Shown: one piece after another, positions 36,108 to 44,271 of the stretch
Numbering within the stretch: position 1 is the stretch's first letter
Layout: every line of letters starts with the position of its first letter
NCBI GenBank assembly: GCA_029976075.1
Contig: JARKNW010000032.1
Location: forward strand, 28,746-92,745
Source of the DNA: Pleomorphomonas sp.
GTDB lineage: Bacteria; Pseudomonadota; Alphaproteobacteria; Rhizobiales; Pleomorphomonadaceae
Direction: 5' to 3'
Length of the DNA: 64,000 bases
Notes under the pieces: model-generated
What the model was told of the DNA's origin: nothing
Databases searched by the model: none
Seen by the model: the letters and a program-made list of their open reading frames with translations, nothing else
Made by a program: the position numbers and the translations under genes

Positions 36108-36326
36108 ATGACCAGCCTTGCGCTTGTTGACCAATCTGCTCTCTCCCATCTGCCGGCCATGGCCGGTCCCGAAGTGACGACCTTGGCCGCGCAGCTTCTG
36201 GCGCTTGCTCCGTTGATCGTTGCGGTCGTGTTGCTCGTGGCCGCATTGGCTGCTGGCGGGCGACGAATTCCTGCGGCGGAAATCGTTCCGCGCCGGCCGA
36301 CTCGTCGGCAAAAGATGGCGCGATGA
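36108..36326 (+). CDS. Small single-pass membrane protein (72 aa), hypothetical
   Basis: Start ATG at 36108 after GAGAGGA. The N-terminal half is soluble-looking. A hydrophobic segment LLALAPLIVAVVLLVAALAA follows at about residues 30-50, and the tail is strongly basic (RRPTRRQKMAR), which would face the cytoplasm. No family is recognised. It ends just before a strong terminator. A role in the stress block is guessed only from its position. Confidence 0.6.
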   Translation: MTSLALVDQSALSHLPAMAGPEVTTLAAQLLALAPLIVAVVLLVAALAAGGRRIPAAEIVPRRPTRRQKMAR

Positions 36327-36354
36327 TATCGGTGTCTTCCTATCTCGATCTGTA

Positions 36355-36383
36355 AGCCCGGCTCTTCGAAAGCCGGGCTTTTT
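36355..36383 (+). terminator. Rho-independent terminator between the 72-aa gene and the metallopeptidase gene
   Basis: AGCCCGGCT and AGCCGGGCT pair over nine bases with a seven-base loop (CTTCGAA) and then TTTTT. It lies 28 bp past the small gene stop and 7 bp before the stop of the leftward metallopeptidase gene, so it may serve both strands. Confidence 0.85.
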
Positions 36384-36389
36384 GGTTGG

Positions 36390-37466
36390 TCATCCAACGC
36401 CTGACGGCAGATGCGGCGCAATAAGGTCGTGCACAAACCGAAGCTTCGCCAGAACGTCCTTCGAGAGGACGAAGGGATAGAAGTCCTGTTGGCCAAGCGA
36501 CCGATTGATCTCGTTGATGGCAACCGTGAGAGGAAGCCACGCATGAACCAGCGCCTCGAAGTCTCGTTGACGGTAGGGCGCAAAGCCCACCTCGAGATCA
36601 AGCTGCTCCGGGGCAGAAACTCTCGGTGAGATGGCCAATCCAAGGGCGTGGGCTGTCTCAAGCGCATCTACCATGTGGACATAGTGGGCAAAGGTTTCGG
36701 CAAAGTCTTCCCATGGATGACAGGACGCATAGGAGCTGACGAAGTGGCTCTGCCAGTCGGCAGGCGGGCCCTCACGATAATTCCGTTCCAGCGCCGCAGC
36801 ATAATCCTGCGTTTCATTGCCGAAGACCGCTCGAAAATCATCGAGACGCCCGCCGTCACGTACCAAGTGGTCCCAGTAATAATGGCCTATTTCATGCCTG
36901 AAATGACCGAGAAGAGTTCTGTAGGGTTCGCCAAGCTGGACGCGGCGCTCTTCGCGTCTCGCATCGTCTGCTTCGGCAACCGCCAAGGTTATGACGCCAT
37001 CAACGTGCCCGGTCATCACAGGTAAAATGGTGCCGTCCGGGCCGATCTGATCGGCGAGAAAATCGAAAGCCAACCCGGCTTCGGCGTCCTCGGTCTTGTC
37101 GGGTGCTGGCAGGCGCCAGCTGAGAATTGAATAGAACAGATGTCGCTCCGCCGAAAGAATACGGCGGAATGCCATCGTTGCCTCGTCATTCGTGAGGGCG
37201 GGAATGGTGCGATTGTGTCGACAGGCCAAGCAGAGTTCGCCTGAGCGTTGGGCGTGCACCAACCAATTGCACCCGCCGCGTTCGGCATTGGCGCAGAATG
37301 CGAAATTCTCTCCAAGACCCACTGAAACCCAACCGTCTGCCGAAGCTTCGAGAGCGGTCATTTGCCGTCGAGACGCCAGATAGCCCAATCGTCTGGTGCA
37401 AACCACGCAGGTTTCATTGTCGAAGTGGACGGTATTGCCGCAACCGTCGCAGGAAAAAAGCCGCAT
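36390..37466 (-). CDS. Zinc-ribbon putative metallopeptidase
   Basis: A 358-residue protein. The N-terminus has a zinc ribbon with two Cys pairs (C6-C9 and C20-C23) and a second Cys set (C58, C66, C79, C82). A gluzincin-like motif HEIGHYYWDH gives H191, E192 and H195, with a possible third ligand in the DFAETFAHYVH stretch downstream. This matches the putative zinc-binding metallopeptidase family (Peptidase_Mx type). The target is unknown. The end is followed directly by the shared terminator. It lies near stress-regulated genes but has no close EcfG site of its own. Confidence 0.75.
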   Translation of the reverse strand: MRLFSCDGCGNTVHFDNETCVVCTRRLGYLASRRQMTALEASADGWVSVGLGENFAFCANAERGGCNWLVHAQRSGELCLACRHNRTIPALTNDEATMAFRRILSAERHLFYSILSWRLPAPDKTEDAEAGLAFDFLADQIGPDGTILPVMTGHVDGVITLAVAEADDARREERRVQLGEPYRTLLGHFRHEIGHYYWDHLVRDGGRLDDFRAVFGNETQDYAAALERNYREGPPADWQSHFVSSYASCHPWEDFAETFAHYVHMVDALETAHALGLAISPRVSAPEQLDLEVGFAPYRQRDFEALVHAWLPLTVAINEINRSLGQQDFYPFVLSKDVLAKLRFVHDLIAPHLPSGVG

Positions 37467-37510
37467 CGTTTTCTCCGCAAGGGTTTAACAGGACGCCTCC
37501 GGCGCAAAGT

Positions 37511-37538
37511 CGCCGGCCCCTGGGTTCAAAGGCCGGCG
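37511..37538 (-). terminator. Hairpin after the 24-aa gene
   Basis: CGCCGGCC and GGCCGGCG pair over eight bases with a 12-base loop. There is no T-tract on the minus strand. It is about 45 bp past the small gene stop and may mark its 3' end. Confidence 0.4.
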
Positions 37539-37581
37539 GCGAATGCATTGCCTGCGCTGTTCGTCCGTTTCGAAGGCTGGG

Positions 37582-37656
37582 TCAGCGATAGAGCAGGGCG
37601 ATGAGGATGATGATCGGGATGGGGACGCCGAGGAACCAAAGTAGGATGCTTCGCAT
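37582..37656 (-). CDS. Tiny membrane protein (24 aa), EcfG-linked
   Basis: An open frame of 24 residues: MRSILLWFLG, then VPIPIIILIALLYR. It is nearly all one hydrophobic helix with a basic end. A GGAG lies about nine bases upstream. An EcfG-type promoter (37734-37759) reads into it from about 80 bp away. Similar short hydrophobic proteins occur in many alphaproteobacteria and are mostly unnamed. It is head to head with the DUF1328 gene, which also has such a promoter. Confidence 0.6.
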   Translation of the reverse strand: MRSILLWFLGVPIPIIILIALLYR

Positions 37657-37733
37657 GATGCCTGCTCCATTGCTTGGATGGGGAGGGAATGCTCGCCTGT
37701 GACCGGTCCGTGGTTACGGGCTTCGACCACTAC

Positions 37734-37759
37734 AACGTCTTCGCGGTCCCATCGGTTCC
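37734..37759 (-). promoter_or_regulatory. EcfG-type promoter for the 24-aa gene
   Basis: On the minus strand: GGAAC, 17 bases, CGTT. It reads leftward into the tiny membrane protein gene at suitable distance (about 80 bp from the -10 to the ATG). Confidence 0.65.
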
Positions 37760-37811
37760 GGGCAGGAGTTTGCGTTGCAGGCATCAACAGCGCCGACAGT
37801 ACTGTTCGGTC

Positions 37812-37836
37812 GGAACCGTTGGAGTGTTTGAGCGTT
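37812..37836 (+). promoter_or_regulatory. EcfG-type promoter for the DUF1328 gene
   Basis: GGAAC, 16 bases, CGTT. It lies 37 bp before the ATG at 37874, a normal promoter distance. It is paired with the divergent site at 37734-37759. Confidence 0.75.
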
Positions 37837-37873
37837 GTCCCCTCCGAAAGTGTATCAGACGGAGTTGATGGCG

Positions 37874-38035
37874 ATGCTTTACTGGTCTCTTGTCTTCCTC
37901 GTTGTGGCCCTGATCGCTGCGGTGTTCGGTTTTTCGGGCATTGCTGCCGCATCGGCCGGTATCGCTCGTGTATTGTTCGGCCTATTTCTCATCTTGTTTG
38001 TCGTCAGCTTTGTGTTCCAATTGCTGCACGCCTGA
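37874..38035 (+). CDS. DUF1328 small membrane protein (53 aa)
   Basis: A 53-residue protein with two hydrophobic helices: [20 protein letters not shown] and [19 protein letters not shown], the hallmark of the DUF1328/YtjA family. Function is unknown, but members are often stress-induced. The start at 37874 is chosen because GGAG lies nine bases upstream and because the family begins with MLYW; an in-frame ATG two codons earlier has a site too close to use. Confidence 0.88.
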   Translation: MLYWSLVFLVVALIAAVFGFSGIAAASAGIARVLFGLFLILFVVSFVFQLLHA

Positions 38036-38159
38036 TTGTTGCAGTTTGACAGCTTTTTTCGCCCCGACGCAGGAGCGTTTGACTAGATGGGATTTGACTA
38101 CTCCCGGTTTACAGGCGGATCGTACACGGATTTTCGAGGCGAGTAGGAGAAGCCTGTAG

Positions 38160-39668
38160 ATGCTGAGAATGGGTGGGGGCCGGTTCGTCGGCTATAATCT
38201 CCTACTCCTGGCGGGTGGGGCGGTCGTCTTGTTGATGATCGTCTCGGCCGCTTTCATCTTTTCTGCCCGATCGCAGTTGCATGCGACGGAGTCTCTGCGT
38301 GCAGCGCGGGTAGATCGATTGGTTTTGGAGTTCATCTCCGATCTGGTCGATGCGGAGACCGCGCAACGCGGTTTCATCATCACCAGCAATGAAGCCTACC
38401 TCGGACCCTACGAGACGGCGCTCGGCCAGTTCGCGACGGATTCGTCCGATCTTCGCTTGCGTGCCGCTGAAGTCGACGAGGGAAAGGCGATTGCACCCGA
38501 ACCGGTGGAAGAACTGATCAAACTCGGTCAGGCTAAGATGGATCTGGTCGGGCATAACCTTGCCGAGTTCAGGGCGGGGCATCTCGACCAACTGCGAGTC
38601 GTCATCGCGTCCGACAAAGGGCGCGTCCTGATGGATCAGATCCGGCAGAAGGGCGCAGTCATCCGGGATATCGCCGCTTCGGTGCGCATCGCCCGTGCGG
38701 CCGCCATGCGTGACGCAGCATTCATGCTCACCACGATGATCAGTCTGGGCGCGGCAATGATCGTCGTGCTGACGGCCGGTGCGACGATGGTGATGATTCG
38801 CCATATCAAGGAGATCGACGAGGCCCGACACGACCTCGTCGAGATCAATCAGGACCTTGAATCGCGCGTACGCGAGCGCACAGAAGCCGTGATGCGCACG
38901 AATGAGGAGCTGCAGCGCTACGCCTACATCGTGAGCCATGACCTCAGGGCACCGCTCGTCAATATCATGGGCTTCACATCGGAACTCGAGTCGGCGACCG
39001 AACGGCTCACAACCTATGTTCGGAGAGCCGGTGGTGACGCCTCGGATCCGGAACGGGTCGACGCGCTCCTTGCCGTCGATGAGGATATTCCGGAAGCCCT
39101 CGGTTTTATCCGGTCGTCCATGAAGCGCATGGATGGCCTTATCAACGAGATCCTGAAGCTATCGCGGGCCGGTCGCCGCGTACTCGAACCGGTGCCGTTG
39201 GACATGCTGCGCCTCGTTTCCGAGTGCATCGATTCCATCCGACAGCGGTTCTCCGAAGCGGATGCGGAGGTGCGGATCGAAGGAGATCTGCCCGATGTCG
39301 TTTCGGACCGCTCTGCGCTGCAGCAAATCTTCACCAACCTACTCGACAATGCGACCAAATACCTGAACGATGAGCGGCATGGACAAATCGTCGTTCGCGG
39401 CCGACTCGAACGCGGATCAGCGGTGTTCGAGGTCGAAGACAATGGCCGTGGCATCGCCGAGGCGGACTTTGAGCGCATCTTCGAGTTGTTTCGCCGTGCC
39501 GGAACTCAAGACAGGCCAGGCGAAGGTATTGGTCTTGCGCACACGCGCATGCTGGCCCGCCGTCTTGGCGGCGACGTGAGCGTGAGAAGTGACGGCCAGA
39601 CTGGAACCACCTTTGTAGTGACGATCGCCCGTGACCTGGTACTGCGTATGGGGAGAACCGAGACGTGA
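38160..39668 (+). CDS. CHASE3-type sensor histidine kinase
   Basis: A 502-residue membrane kinase. The first membrane segment is at about residues 13-35, then a periplasmic CHASE3-like helical region (DAETAQRGFIITSNEAYLGP), the second segment at about 187-213 and a short coiled coil. The HisKA box is YAYIVSHDLRAPLVNIMGF with the phospho-acceptor H260. The ATPase domain is complete: TNLLDNATKYL (N box), VEDNGRGIAEADF and GEGIGLAHTRMLARRLGG. It senses an unknown signal and is coupled to the response regulator at 39665 (4-bp overlap). Confidence 0.93.
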   Translation: MLRMGGGRFVGYNLLLLAGGAVVLLMIVSAAFIFSARSQLHATESLRAARVDRLVLEFISDLVDAETAQRGFIITSNEAYLGPYETALGQFATDSSDLRLRAAEVDEGKAIAPEPVEELIKLGQAKMDLVGHNLAEFRAGHLDQLRVVIASDKGRVLMDQIRQKGAVIRDIAASVRIARAAAMRDAAFMLTTMISLGAAMIVVLTAGATMVMIRHIKEIDEARHDLVEINQDLESRVRERTEAVMRTNEELQRYAYIVSHDLRAPLVNIMGFTSELESATERLTTYVRRAGGDASDPERVDALLAVDEDIPEALGFIRSSMKRMDGLINEILKLSRAGRRVLEPVPLDMLRLVSECIDSIRQRFSEADAEVRIEGDLPDVVSDRSALQQIFTNLLDNATKYLNDERHGQIVVRGRLERGSAVFEVEDNGRGIAEADFERIFELFRRAGTQDRPGEGIGLAHTRMLARRLGGDVSVRSDGQTGTTFVVTIARDLVLRMGRTET

Positions 39669-40111
39669 CCAAAGATCCCAAGCCTGTCGCCATCATCATG
39701 GTGGAAGACGACGAAGGCCATGCCCGGCTTATCGAGAAGAACATCCGCCGTGCCGGCGTCACCAACGAAATCATTTCGTTTCGCAACGGCACCAGCGCGA
39801 TAACCTACCTGCTGGGAGCGGATGGGTCGGGATTGGCTGCCATCGGCAGGCCGTCTCTGGTCCTGCTCGACCTCAATCTCCCCGACATGACAGGCATCGA
39901 TATTCTTGCCCGGCTCAAGGCCAACGAGCATACGCGGCGTACCCCGGTGATCGTTCTCACCACGACCGACGATGCGCGCGAAATCCAACGCTGTTATGAC
40001 CTCGGTGCCAACGTTTATATAACCAAGCCTTTGAACTACGAGAGCTTTGCCAATGCTATCCGTCAGCTCGGCCTGTTCCTGTCGGTGATGCAGATTCCGG
40101 AGCTAGACTGA
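39665..40111 (+). CDS. Single-domain response regulator, Rcp1-like
   Basis: A 148-residue receiver domain with no output domain. The phospho-acceptor is D69 in LVLLDLNLPDMTG, with acidic EDD at residues 14-16 and K121 in TKPLN. The start is a GTG overlapping the kinase stop, so translation is coupled. Rcp1-type regulators usually pair with CHASE or phytochrome kinases and pass phosphate on. The next gene, a receiver-kinase hybrid, is a natural acceptor. Confidence 0.92.
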   Translation: MTKDPKPVAIIMVEDDEGHARLIEKNIRRAGVTNEIISFRNGTSAITYLLGADGSGLAAIGRPSLVLLDLNLPDMTGIDILARLKANEHTRRTPVIVLTTTDDAREIQRCYDLGANVYITKPLNYESFANAIRQLGLFLSVMQIPELD

Positions 40112-40112
40112 A

Positions 40113-41168
40113 TTGCCATATGGAGCCGATCTCAAGGAGTCCATCAGGGTCCTGCACGTTGAGGATGATGCGGCCCTCGCCGTGTTGGTGCGCAAGGCCC
40201 TGGCCAGACGCGGCCACGAGACGGTTCACGTCGCGACGGGCGATGAAGCATTGGAGCTCATTGCCCAAGGGGGGATCGATATCGTCGCCCTCGACCACAC
40301 CCTCGCAGCCGAAACCGGGCTGGACATCCTGGCTCGAATGGGCGACCGCGCCTCTCGCCCCCCCGTCGTCTATGTCACAGGATCCATGGATGCCCGACTG
40401 GCGATAGAAGCGCTCAAGCAGGGCGCCGACGATTATGTGATCAAGGATGCGTCGCAGGAATTCTTCGATCTGTTGATTGCCGCCCTTGAGCAGGCCTTCG
40501 AACGGTGGAGACTGAAGGCGGCACGCGCACGCGACCAGCAGTTGATCCGGGAAGCACGAGATCGCGCCGAAATGCTACTGAAGGAGGTCAACCATCGCGT
40601 CGCCAACTCGCTTGGCCTTGTGGCGGCGATGGTGCGCATGCAAGCTGCCGCCGTCAGCGATCCTCATGCGCGTCATGCGCTCGAGGAGACCCAGAGCCGG
40701 ATCTCGGCGGTGGCGGGCGTTCATCGCCACCTCTACACCTCCGATCACATCGGAGAGGTCGATATCGGCGCCTACCTCAGCCATCTCGTGGGGGAGCTTT
40801 CGGCATCTCTTGCCGGCAATGGCGCCCTGCCAATGGTCAAGACCGAACTCAGCACCATCTCCCTGGCCACCGACAAGGCCGTGACGCTCGGCGTCATGGT
40901 CGGCGAGCTTGTGACCAACGCTTTCAAATATGCCTATCCACCGGATACCAGCGGGGAAATTCGCGTTCGCTCTCGCAGGCTGGACAGCGGACGACTGCAG
41001 ATCTGTGTCGAGGACGACGGCGTGGGTTGGGATGGCACCGGGCCGGCCCAGGGGACGGGGATCGGCTCCAAGGTGTTGAGAGCAATGGCTCGCAACCTTG
41101 ATGCCGAAATCTCATATTCCAGACTGTCCCCGGGCACGTCCGTCTGCATCGAGTTTCCAGCTCACTGA
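40113..41168 (+). CDS. Receiver domain fused to HWE/HisKA_2-type histidine kinase
   Basis: A 351-residue cytoplasmic protein. Residues 10-130 are a receiver domain with D61 and K111. Residues 150-350 are a HisKA_2/HWE-type kinase: KEVNHRVANSLGLVAAMVRM with H161, GELVTNAFKYAYP with N269, and DDGVGWDGTGPAQGTGIGSK. All the catalytic boxes look intact. The start appears to be a TTG at 40113, one base after the previous stop, so coupling is likely. Kinases of this type commonly feed PhyR, whose gene lies 3 kb away; that link is inference. Confidence 0.88.
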   Translation: MPYGADLKESIRVLHVEDDAALAVLVRKALARRGHETVHVATGDEALELIAQGGIDIVALDHTLAAETGLDILARMGDRASRPPVVYVTGSMDARLAIEALKQGADDYVIKDASQEFFDLLIAALEQAFERWRLKAARARDQQLIREARDRAEMLLKEVNHRVANSLGLVAAMVRMQAAAVSDPHARHALEETQSRISAVAGVHRHLYTSDHIGEVDIGAYLSHLVGELSASLAGNGALPMVKTELSTISLATDKAVTLGVMVGELVTNAFKYAYPPDTSGEIRVRSRRLDSGRLQICVEDDGVGWDGTGPAQGTGIGSKVLRAMARNLDAEISYSRLSPGTSVCIEFPAH

Positions 41169-41178
41169 GCAGCTCTTA

Positions 41179-41577
41179 TCAGCGCCGGGTGGCATTGCGG
41201 GCCAGCCAGAACCCGATCCCCAAGGCCGCCGCCACCGCCGCCAGGCGAGTATGTCGAGATGCCATGGAGGCGGCTGTTGGCGCAAAGGCCACGATTGCAC
41301 TCGATTGCAGGGCCTGCTTCATGTCTCGCCGCGCTCTCTTGAGGACCAGCCGGGCGACGACCAGTCCGAGCAATGCGAGGATGACGAGACCTCCCGCCAC
41401 GATGAGCGCGGCAATCTCCGGCTCAAAGCGACGGCAAAGCGCGAGGTAGCCGGCGAAGGCCGCGAAACCAACAGCAAGCGTTGCCATCATGGTCGCGATC
41501 GCCGTCGCGACGACGGCGGTGCTACCATGCCGTCTGAGCCGCGGCAGGTCCAAGCCGAGAAGTTGGGCTGCGTTCAT
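41179..41577 (-). CDS. Phage-holin-like/DUF1469 membrane protein
   Basis: A 132-residue protein with two adjacent membrane segments (about residues 22-48 and 56-78) and a possible third near the C-terminus (LAAVAAALGIGFWLA). This is the pattern of holin superfamily III or DUF1469 proteins found beside DUF883 genes. The start overlaps the DUF883 stop by 4 bp. It is probably a membrane-stress accessory. It ends 10 bp from the convergent receiver-kinase gene. Confidence 0.75.
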   Translation of the reverse strand: MNAAQLLGLDLPRLRRHGSTAVVATAIATMMATLAVGFAAFAGYLALCRRFEPEIAALIVAGGLVILALLGLVVARLVLKRARRDMKQALQSSAIVAFAPTAASMASRHTRLAAVAAALGIGFWLARNATRR

Positions 41578-42101
41578 GCGCGCGAACCGCCGCGCGAGGC
41601 AAGACCGACAAGCAGGCCGACACCGAGAGCAACCGCCATCGCAGTCATCGGCCGTTTCGCGACGGCTTCGGCCACGCCATCCAGCCCCTCCTTGCCGAGC
41701 GCACTGGCACCATTCAACGCTGCGTTGACGTGGTCGGCAGTTTCAGCTCCGGTTGCCTTGACGGTGTCGAAGGCTTCGGAAGCCTTGCTTCCCGTCTTGG
41801 CCGCAAACTCATCGATGATGCGCCGCATTTCGACGATCGCCTCCTGAGCGGCAACGGCCACATCGCCTGCCTTCCCTGCGAGGTCGCTACCGGCGGCGCC
41901 GATGTCTTTCTTTATCTTTGTTGCATTGTCGGCAACGGTCTTGGCGCCTGAGGTTCCAAACATGGCGATATCCTCGTTGATGGAGTCGGCCGTGTCGGTC
42001 ACGGCGGTTTGAGCAGCTGAAACTGCGGAAGATGTGCTTTTCTTGATCTTGTCTGCGGTGTCTGAACCGGCCTTGGCGGCCGTGGGGTCGGGGGGCTGCA
42101 T
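41574..42101 (-). CDS. DUF883/ElaB-like membrane-anchored protein
   Basis: A 175-residue protein. Long Ala- and Lys-rich amphipathic helices (DKIKKSTSSAVSAAQTAVTD, AGKAGDVAVAAQEAIVEMRR) are followed by a C-terminal membrane segment AMAVALGVGLLVGLAS. This matches the DUF883/YqjD/ElaB group, tail-anchored proteins linked to stationary phase and ribosome or membrane protection. A full EcfG promoter lies about 54 bp upstream, so it is likely part of the general stress response. It is coupled to the holin-like gene. Confidence 0.82.
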   Translation of the reverse strand: MQPPDPTAAKAGSDTADKIKKSTSSAVSAAQTAVTDTADSINEDIAMFGTSGAKTVADNATKIKKDIGAAGSDLAGKAGDVAVAAQEAIVEMRRIIDEFAAKTGSKASEAFDTVKATGAETADHVNAALNGASALGKEGLDGVAEAVAKRPMTAMAVALGVGLLVGLASRGGSRA

Positions 42102-42154
42102 CGGCTTTGTCCTTGCTGCATCTGGGAGACCCGAAGGCGGGCATCTGTTCCAAC

Positions 42155-42179
42155 AACGTTCGATCTTGCGTCGGGTTCC
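42155..42179 (-). promoter_or_regulatory. EcfG-type promoter for the DUF883 operon
   Basis: On the minus strand: GGAAC, 16 bases, CGTT. The -10 is about 54 bp from the ATG at 42101, a normal distance. Confidence 0.75.
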
Positions 42180-42204
42180 GCCCAGCGTTTTGCAATGACC
42201 GCAA

Positions 42205-42229
42205 GGAACCAGAGCCGTGCTGGCGCATT
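42205..42229 (+). promoter_or_regulatory. Weak EcfG-like promoter for the AI-2E-type permease
   Basis: GGAAC, 16 bases, CATT: one mismatch in the -10. It is 60 bp before the permease start and overlaps the same short gap as the exact divergent site at 42155-42179. Confidence 0.4.
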
Positions 42230-42288
42230 GGTGGGTTTAGTCCCGCCGCAATTCTCAGGTTGCGGCGGTCACGCCACGGAGCGCTGCC

Positions 42289-43410
42289 TTGAAATACATC
42301 GTTCGTCGCGCGCCCTTCGATGGGCTGCTACCTGCGGAGGGAACAGGGCAGGAGGATCGCGGGTGGGCCGAAACGCGGCGGACCCTCACTGAATTGTCGA
42401 CGATCGGTCTGTTTGCGCTGGCGTTGCTGGTAGCCTTGCATGCGGCAGCATCTCTTGTCGTGCCGATGGTGGCGGCGATCATCGTCGGTAGCGTCATCGC
42501 GCACGTTGGTGATCGCGGCCAACGCATAGGAATCTCCCCCATGGTGGCCGGCCTTGCGCTAACGGCTGTGTTGGGAGCCGGCCTGTTCTTGTTGATCGAG
42601 GCGATTGCCGAGCCAATCTCGGCACTGGTTGAGCGGTTACCCCAGTTGTTGCCGCGTCTGGCGGCCGCGGTTGGCGATCTGCTGGCGCCCTTCACCGCGC
42701 TCCAGTCTCGGTTTACCGGTGGCGGTTCCCCCTCTAGCGACGGCCTCGCCAGTCTCGAAAAGATGTTGGGTTCCCTGGACCTGGGGGTGGTGGCGAGTTT
42801 TCTAGGCGGATTGACACCTGCCTTGGGCGAGTTTCTGATCTTTCTCGCCACCTTGGTGTTTTACGTGGCGGGTCGGGCACAGCTCAGGCGACAATCGATC
42901 CTGGCCTTCGGTGGTCGTGAGGAGCGTTTGGCTGCCATCCGTATCTTCAATGCAACCGAGGCATCATTGACCCGATATTTCGGAACGACGTCAGTAATCT
43001 ATGCCAGCGTTGGGCTTGCCACGGGGCTGATTGCCGCAGCGGCCGGGCTGCCGGCTCCGATCCTTTGGGGCCTGTTTGCCTTCGCCATGAGCTTCGTGCC
43101 GTTTCTTGGACCTGCTGTCGTTTCATTGGCGATCGGTTCGAGTGGATTGCTGTTGGACTACACCCTGCTATCGGTTCTCTGGCCCGTTGGCGCATTCATG
43201 ACGGTGCACCTGATCTGTGAGAACGCCGTTGTTCCTGCCGTTCTCGGGCGTCGCTTCGAGATCAATCCCTTCCTCGTTTTCATATCGATCATTTTCTGGA
43301 CGTGGATGTGGGGTGCCCTAGGTGCGGTACTGGCCGTACCACTGCTCTTGATCGCCCGGACCATCCGTAGCGAGCTCAAGACCGACGATCGGGCAGCACT
43401 GCCATCCTGA
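42289..43410 (+). CDS. AI-2E family membrane permease
   Basis: A 373-residue membrane protein with about eight segments. It has the family core: GISPMVAGLALTAVLGAGLF, FAMSFVPFLGPAVVSLAIG, and the C-terminal ENAVVPAVLGRRFEINPFLV and GALGAVLAVPLLLIARTI. Some relatives export autoinducer-2 and others act as cation antiporters, so the role here is open. The start is a TTG with GGAG seven bases upstream. It is divergent from the DUF883 gene and may share stress control. Confidence 0.85.
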   Translation: MKYIVRRAPFDGLLPAEGTGQEDRGWAETRRTLTELSTIGLFALALLVALHAAASLVVPMVAAIIVGSVIAHVGDRGQRIGISPMVAGLALTAVLGAGLFLLIEAIAEPISALVERLPQLLPRLAAAVGDLLAPFTALQSRFTGGGSPSSDGLASLEKMLGSLDLGVVASFLGGLTPALGEFLIFLATLVFYVAGRAQLRRQSILAFGGREERLAAIRIFNATEASLTRYFGTTSVIYASVGLATGLIAAAAGLPAPILWGLFAFAMSFVPFLGPAVVSLAIGSSGLLLDYTLLSVLWPVGAFMTVHLICENAVVPAVLGRRFEINPFLVFISIIFWTWMWGALGAVLAVPLLLIARTIRSELKTDDRAALPS

Positions 43411-43421
43411 CCGACATGCAA

Positions 43422-43448
43422 AGGCCGGCGCGCGACAGGCACCGGCCT
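43422..43448. terminator. Hairpin between the permease and ecfG
   Basis: AGGCCGG and CCGGCCT pair over seven bases. It lies between convergent genes and could serve either strand. No strong T-tract is seen. Confidence 0.45.
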
Positions 43449-43479
43449 CAGCTGTTACGAACATAGCAGCTTCGGAAAT

Positions 43480-43983
43480 TTAGAGATCGGCGGTGTTCTG
43501 CATGGCCATCAGCTGCAGCAGCTTCTGACGTGCCCGATTGACGCGGCTCTTGATGGTGCCGACGGCACAGCCACAGATTTCGGCTGCCTCTTCGCAAGAA
43601 AATCCGGAAGCGCCGACCAGAATGAGCGCTTCGCGCTGGTCATCCGGCAGCTTTTCCAGTGCGGCCCGGAAGTCCGCGAGATCAAGGTGGCCATCCTGCG
43701 CCGGCGCCGAAACCAGGCGGGCCGCAGCTTCGCCGTCGCTATCCTGGACCTCTCGCCGGGCCTTACGGTATTGGCTGAAATAGGTGTTGCGCATGATCGT
43801 GAACAACCAAGCCCTGAGGCTCGTGCCGGGTATGAAACTGGCATGGGCGCCCCAGGCCTTCATCACCGTTTCCTGCACGAGATCGTCGGCATGGTCATGG
43901 CTTCCCGATAGCGAGATCGCAAAGGCGCGCAAGGAGGGAAGTTCTGCCAGAAGAGCGGATTTGAAGGCAGCTATGGCTGTCAT
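43480..43983 (-). CDS. ecfG: ECF sigma factor EcfG (general stress response)
   Basis: A 167-residue sigma factor with region 2 (about residues 15-80: DHADDLVQETVMKAWGAHAS, TIMRNTYFSQYRKARR) and region 4 (about 105-160: LPDDQREALILVGASGFSCE, VGTIKSRVNRARQKLLQL). It directs RNA polymerase to GGAAC-N16/17-CGTT promoters. Its ATG overlaps the NepR stop by 4 bp, and it lies next to nepR and phyR, so the identity is firm. Its own promoter is likely the EcfG site at 44272-44296, giving positive feedback. Confidence 0.95.
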   Translation of the reverse strand: MTAIAAFKSALLAELPSLRAFAISLSGSHDHADDLVQETVMKAWGAHASFIPGTSLRAWLFTIMRNTYFSQYRKARREVQDSDGEAAARLVSAPAQDGHLDLADFRAALEKLPDDQREALILVGASGFSCEEAAEICGCAVGTIKSRVNRARQKLLQLMAMQNTADL

Positions 43984-44189
43984 CGATCACCACCCCCGTC
44001 GGTAGTCCCCGACAGGCCTTCCCGCTCCTTTCTTTCCGCCTTTTCGAGTTGGTCGAGTAGCAGTGTGAGTTTTTCTGGGATTGGTTCTGACAGGATCGAA
44101 CCGTATAACTTCTTCAGTTGATCGCCGAGATGGGCCTGGATCGGTGGCTCTATGGCTGGACGCTCTGGCGTATCTTTCTTGTCTGACAT
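43980..44189 (-). CDS. nepR: Anti-sigma factor NepR
   Basis: A 69-residue protein with the NepR core LGDQLKKLYGSILSEPIPEK, followed by LTLLLDQLEKAE. NepR binds EcfG and holds it inactive until phosphorylated PhyR takes NepR away. The start at 44189 (MSDKKDTPER) is the usual short N-terminus; a ten-residue extension to 44219 is less likely. It is coupled to ecfG. An EcfG promoter lies about 80 bp upstream. Confidence 0.95.
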   Translation of the reverse strand: MSDKKDTPERPAIEPPIQAHLGDQLKKLYGSILSEPIPEKLTLLLDQLEKAERKEREGLSGTTDGGGDR

Positions 44190-44271
44190 GGCGGCTCTTT
44201 CGGGACGACTACAACACAACAGTCCTATGGACGATCTCGCGGCGACGGCTGCACAGATGCATCATGCCTTG

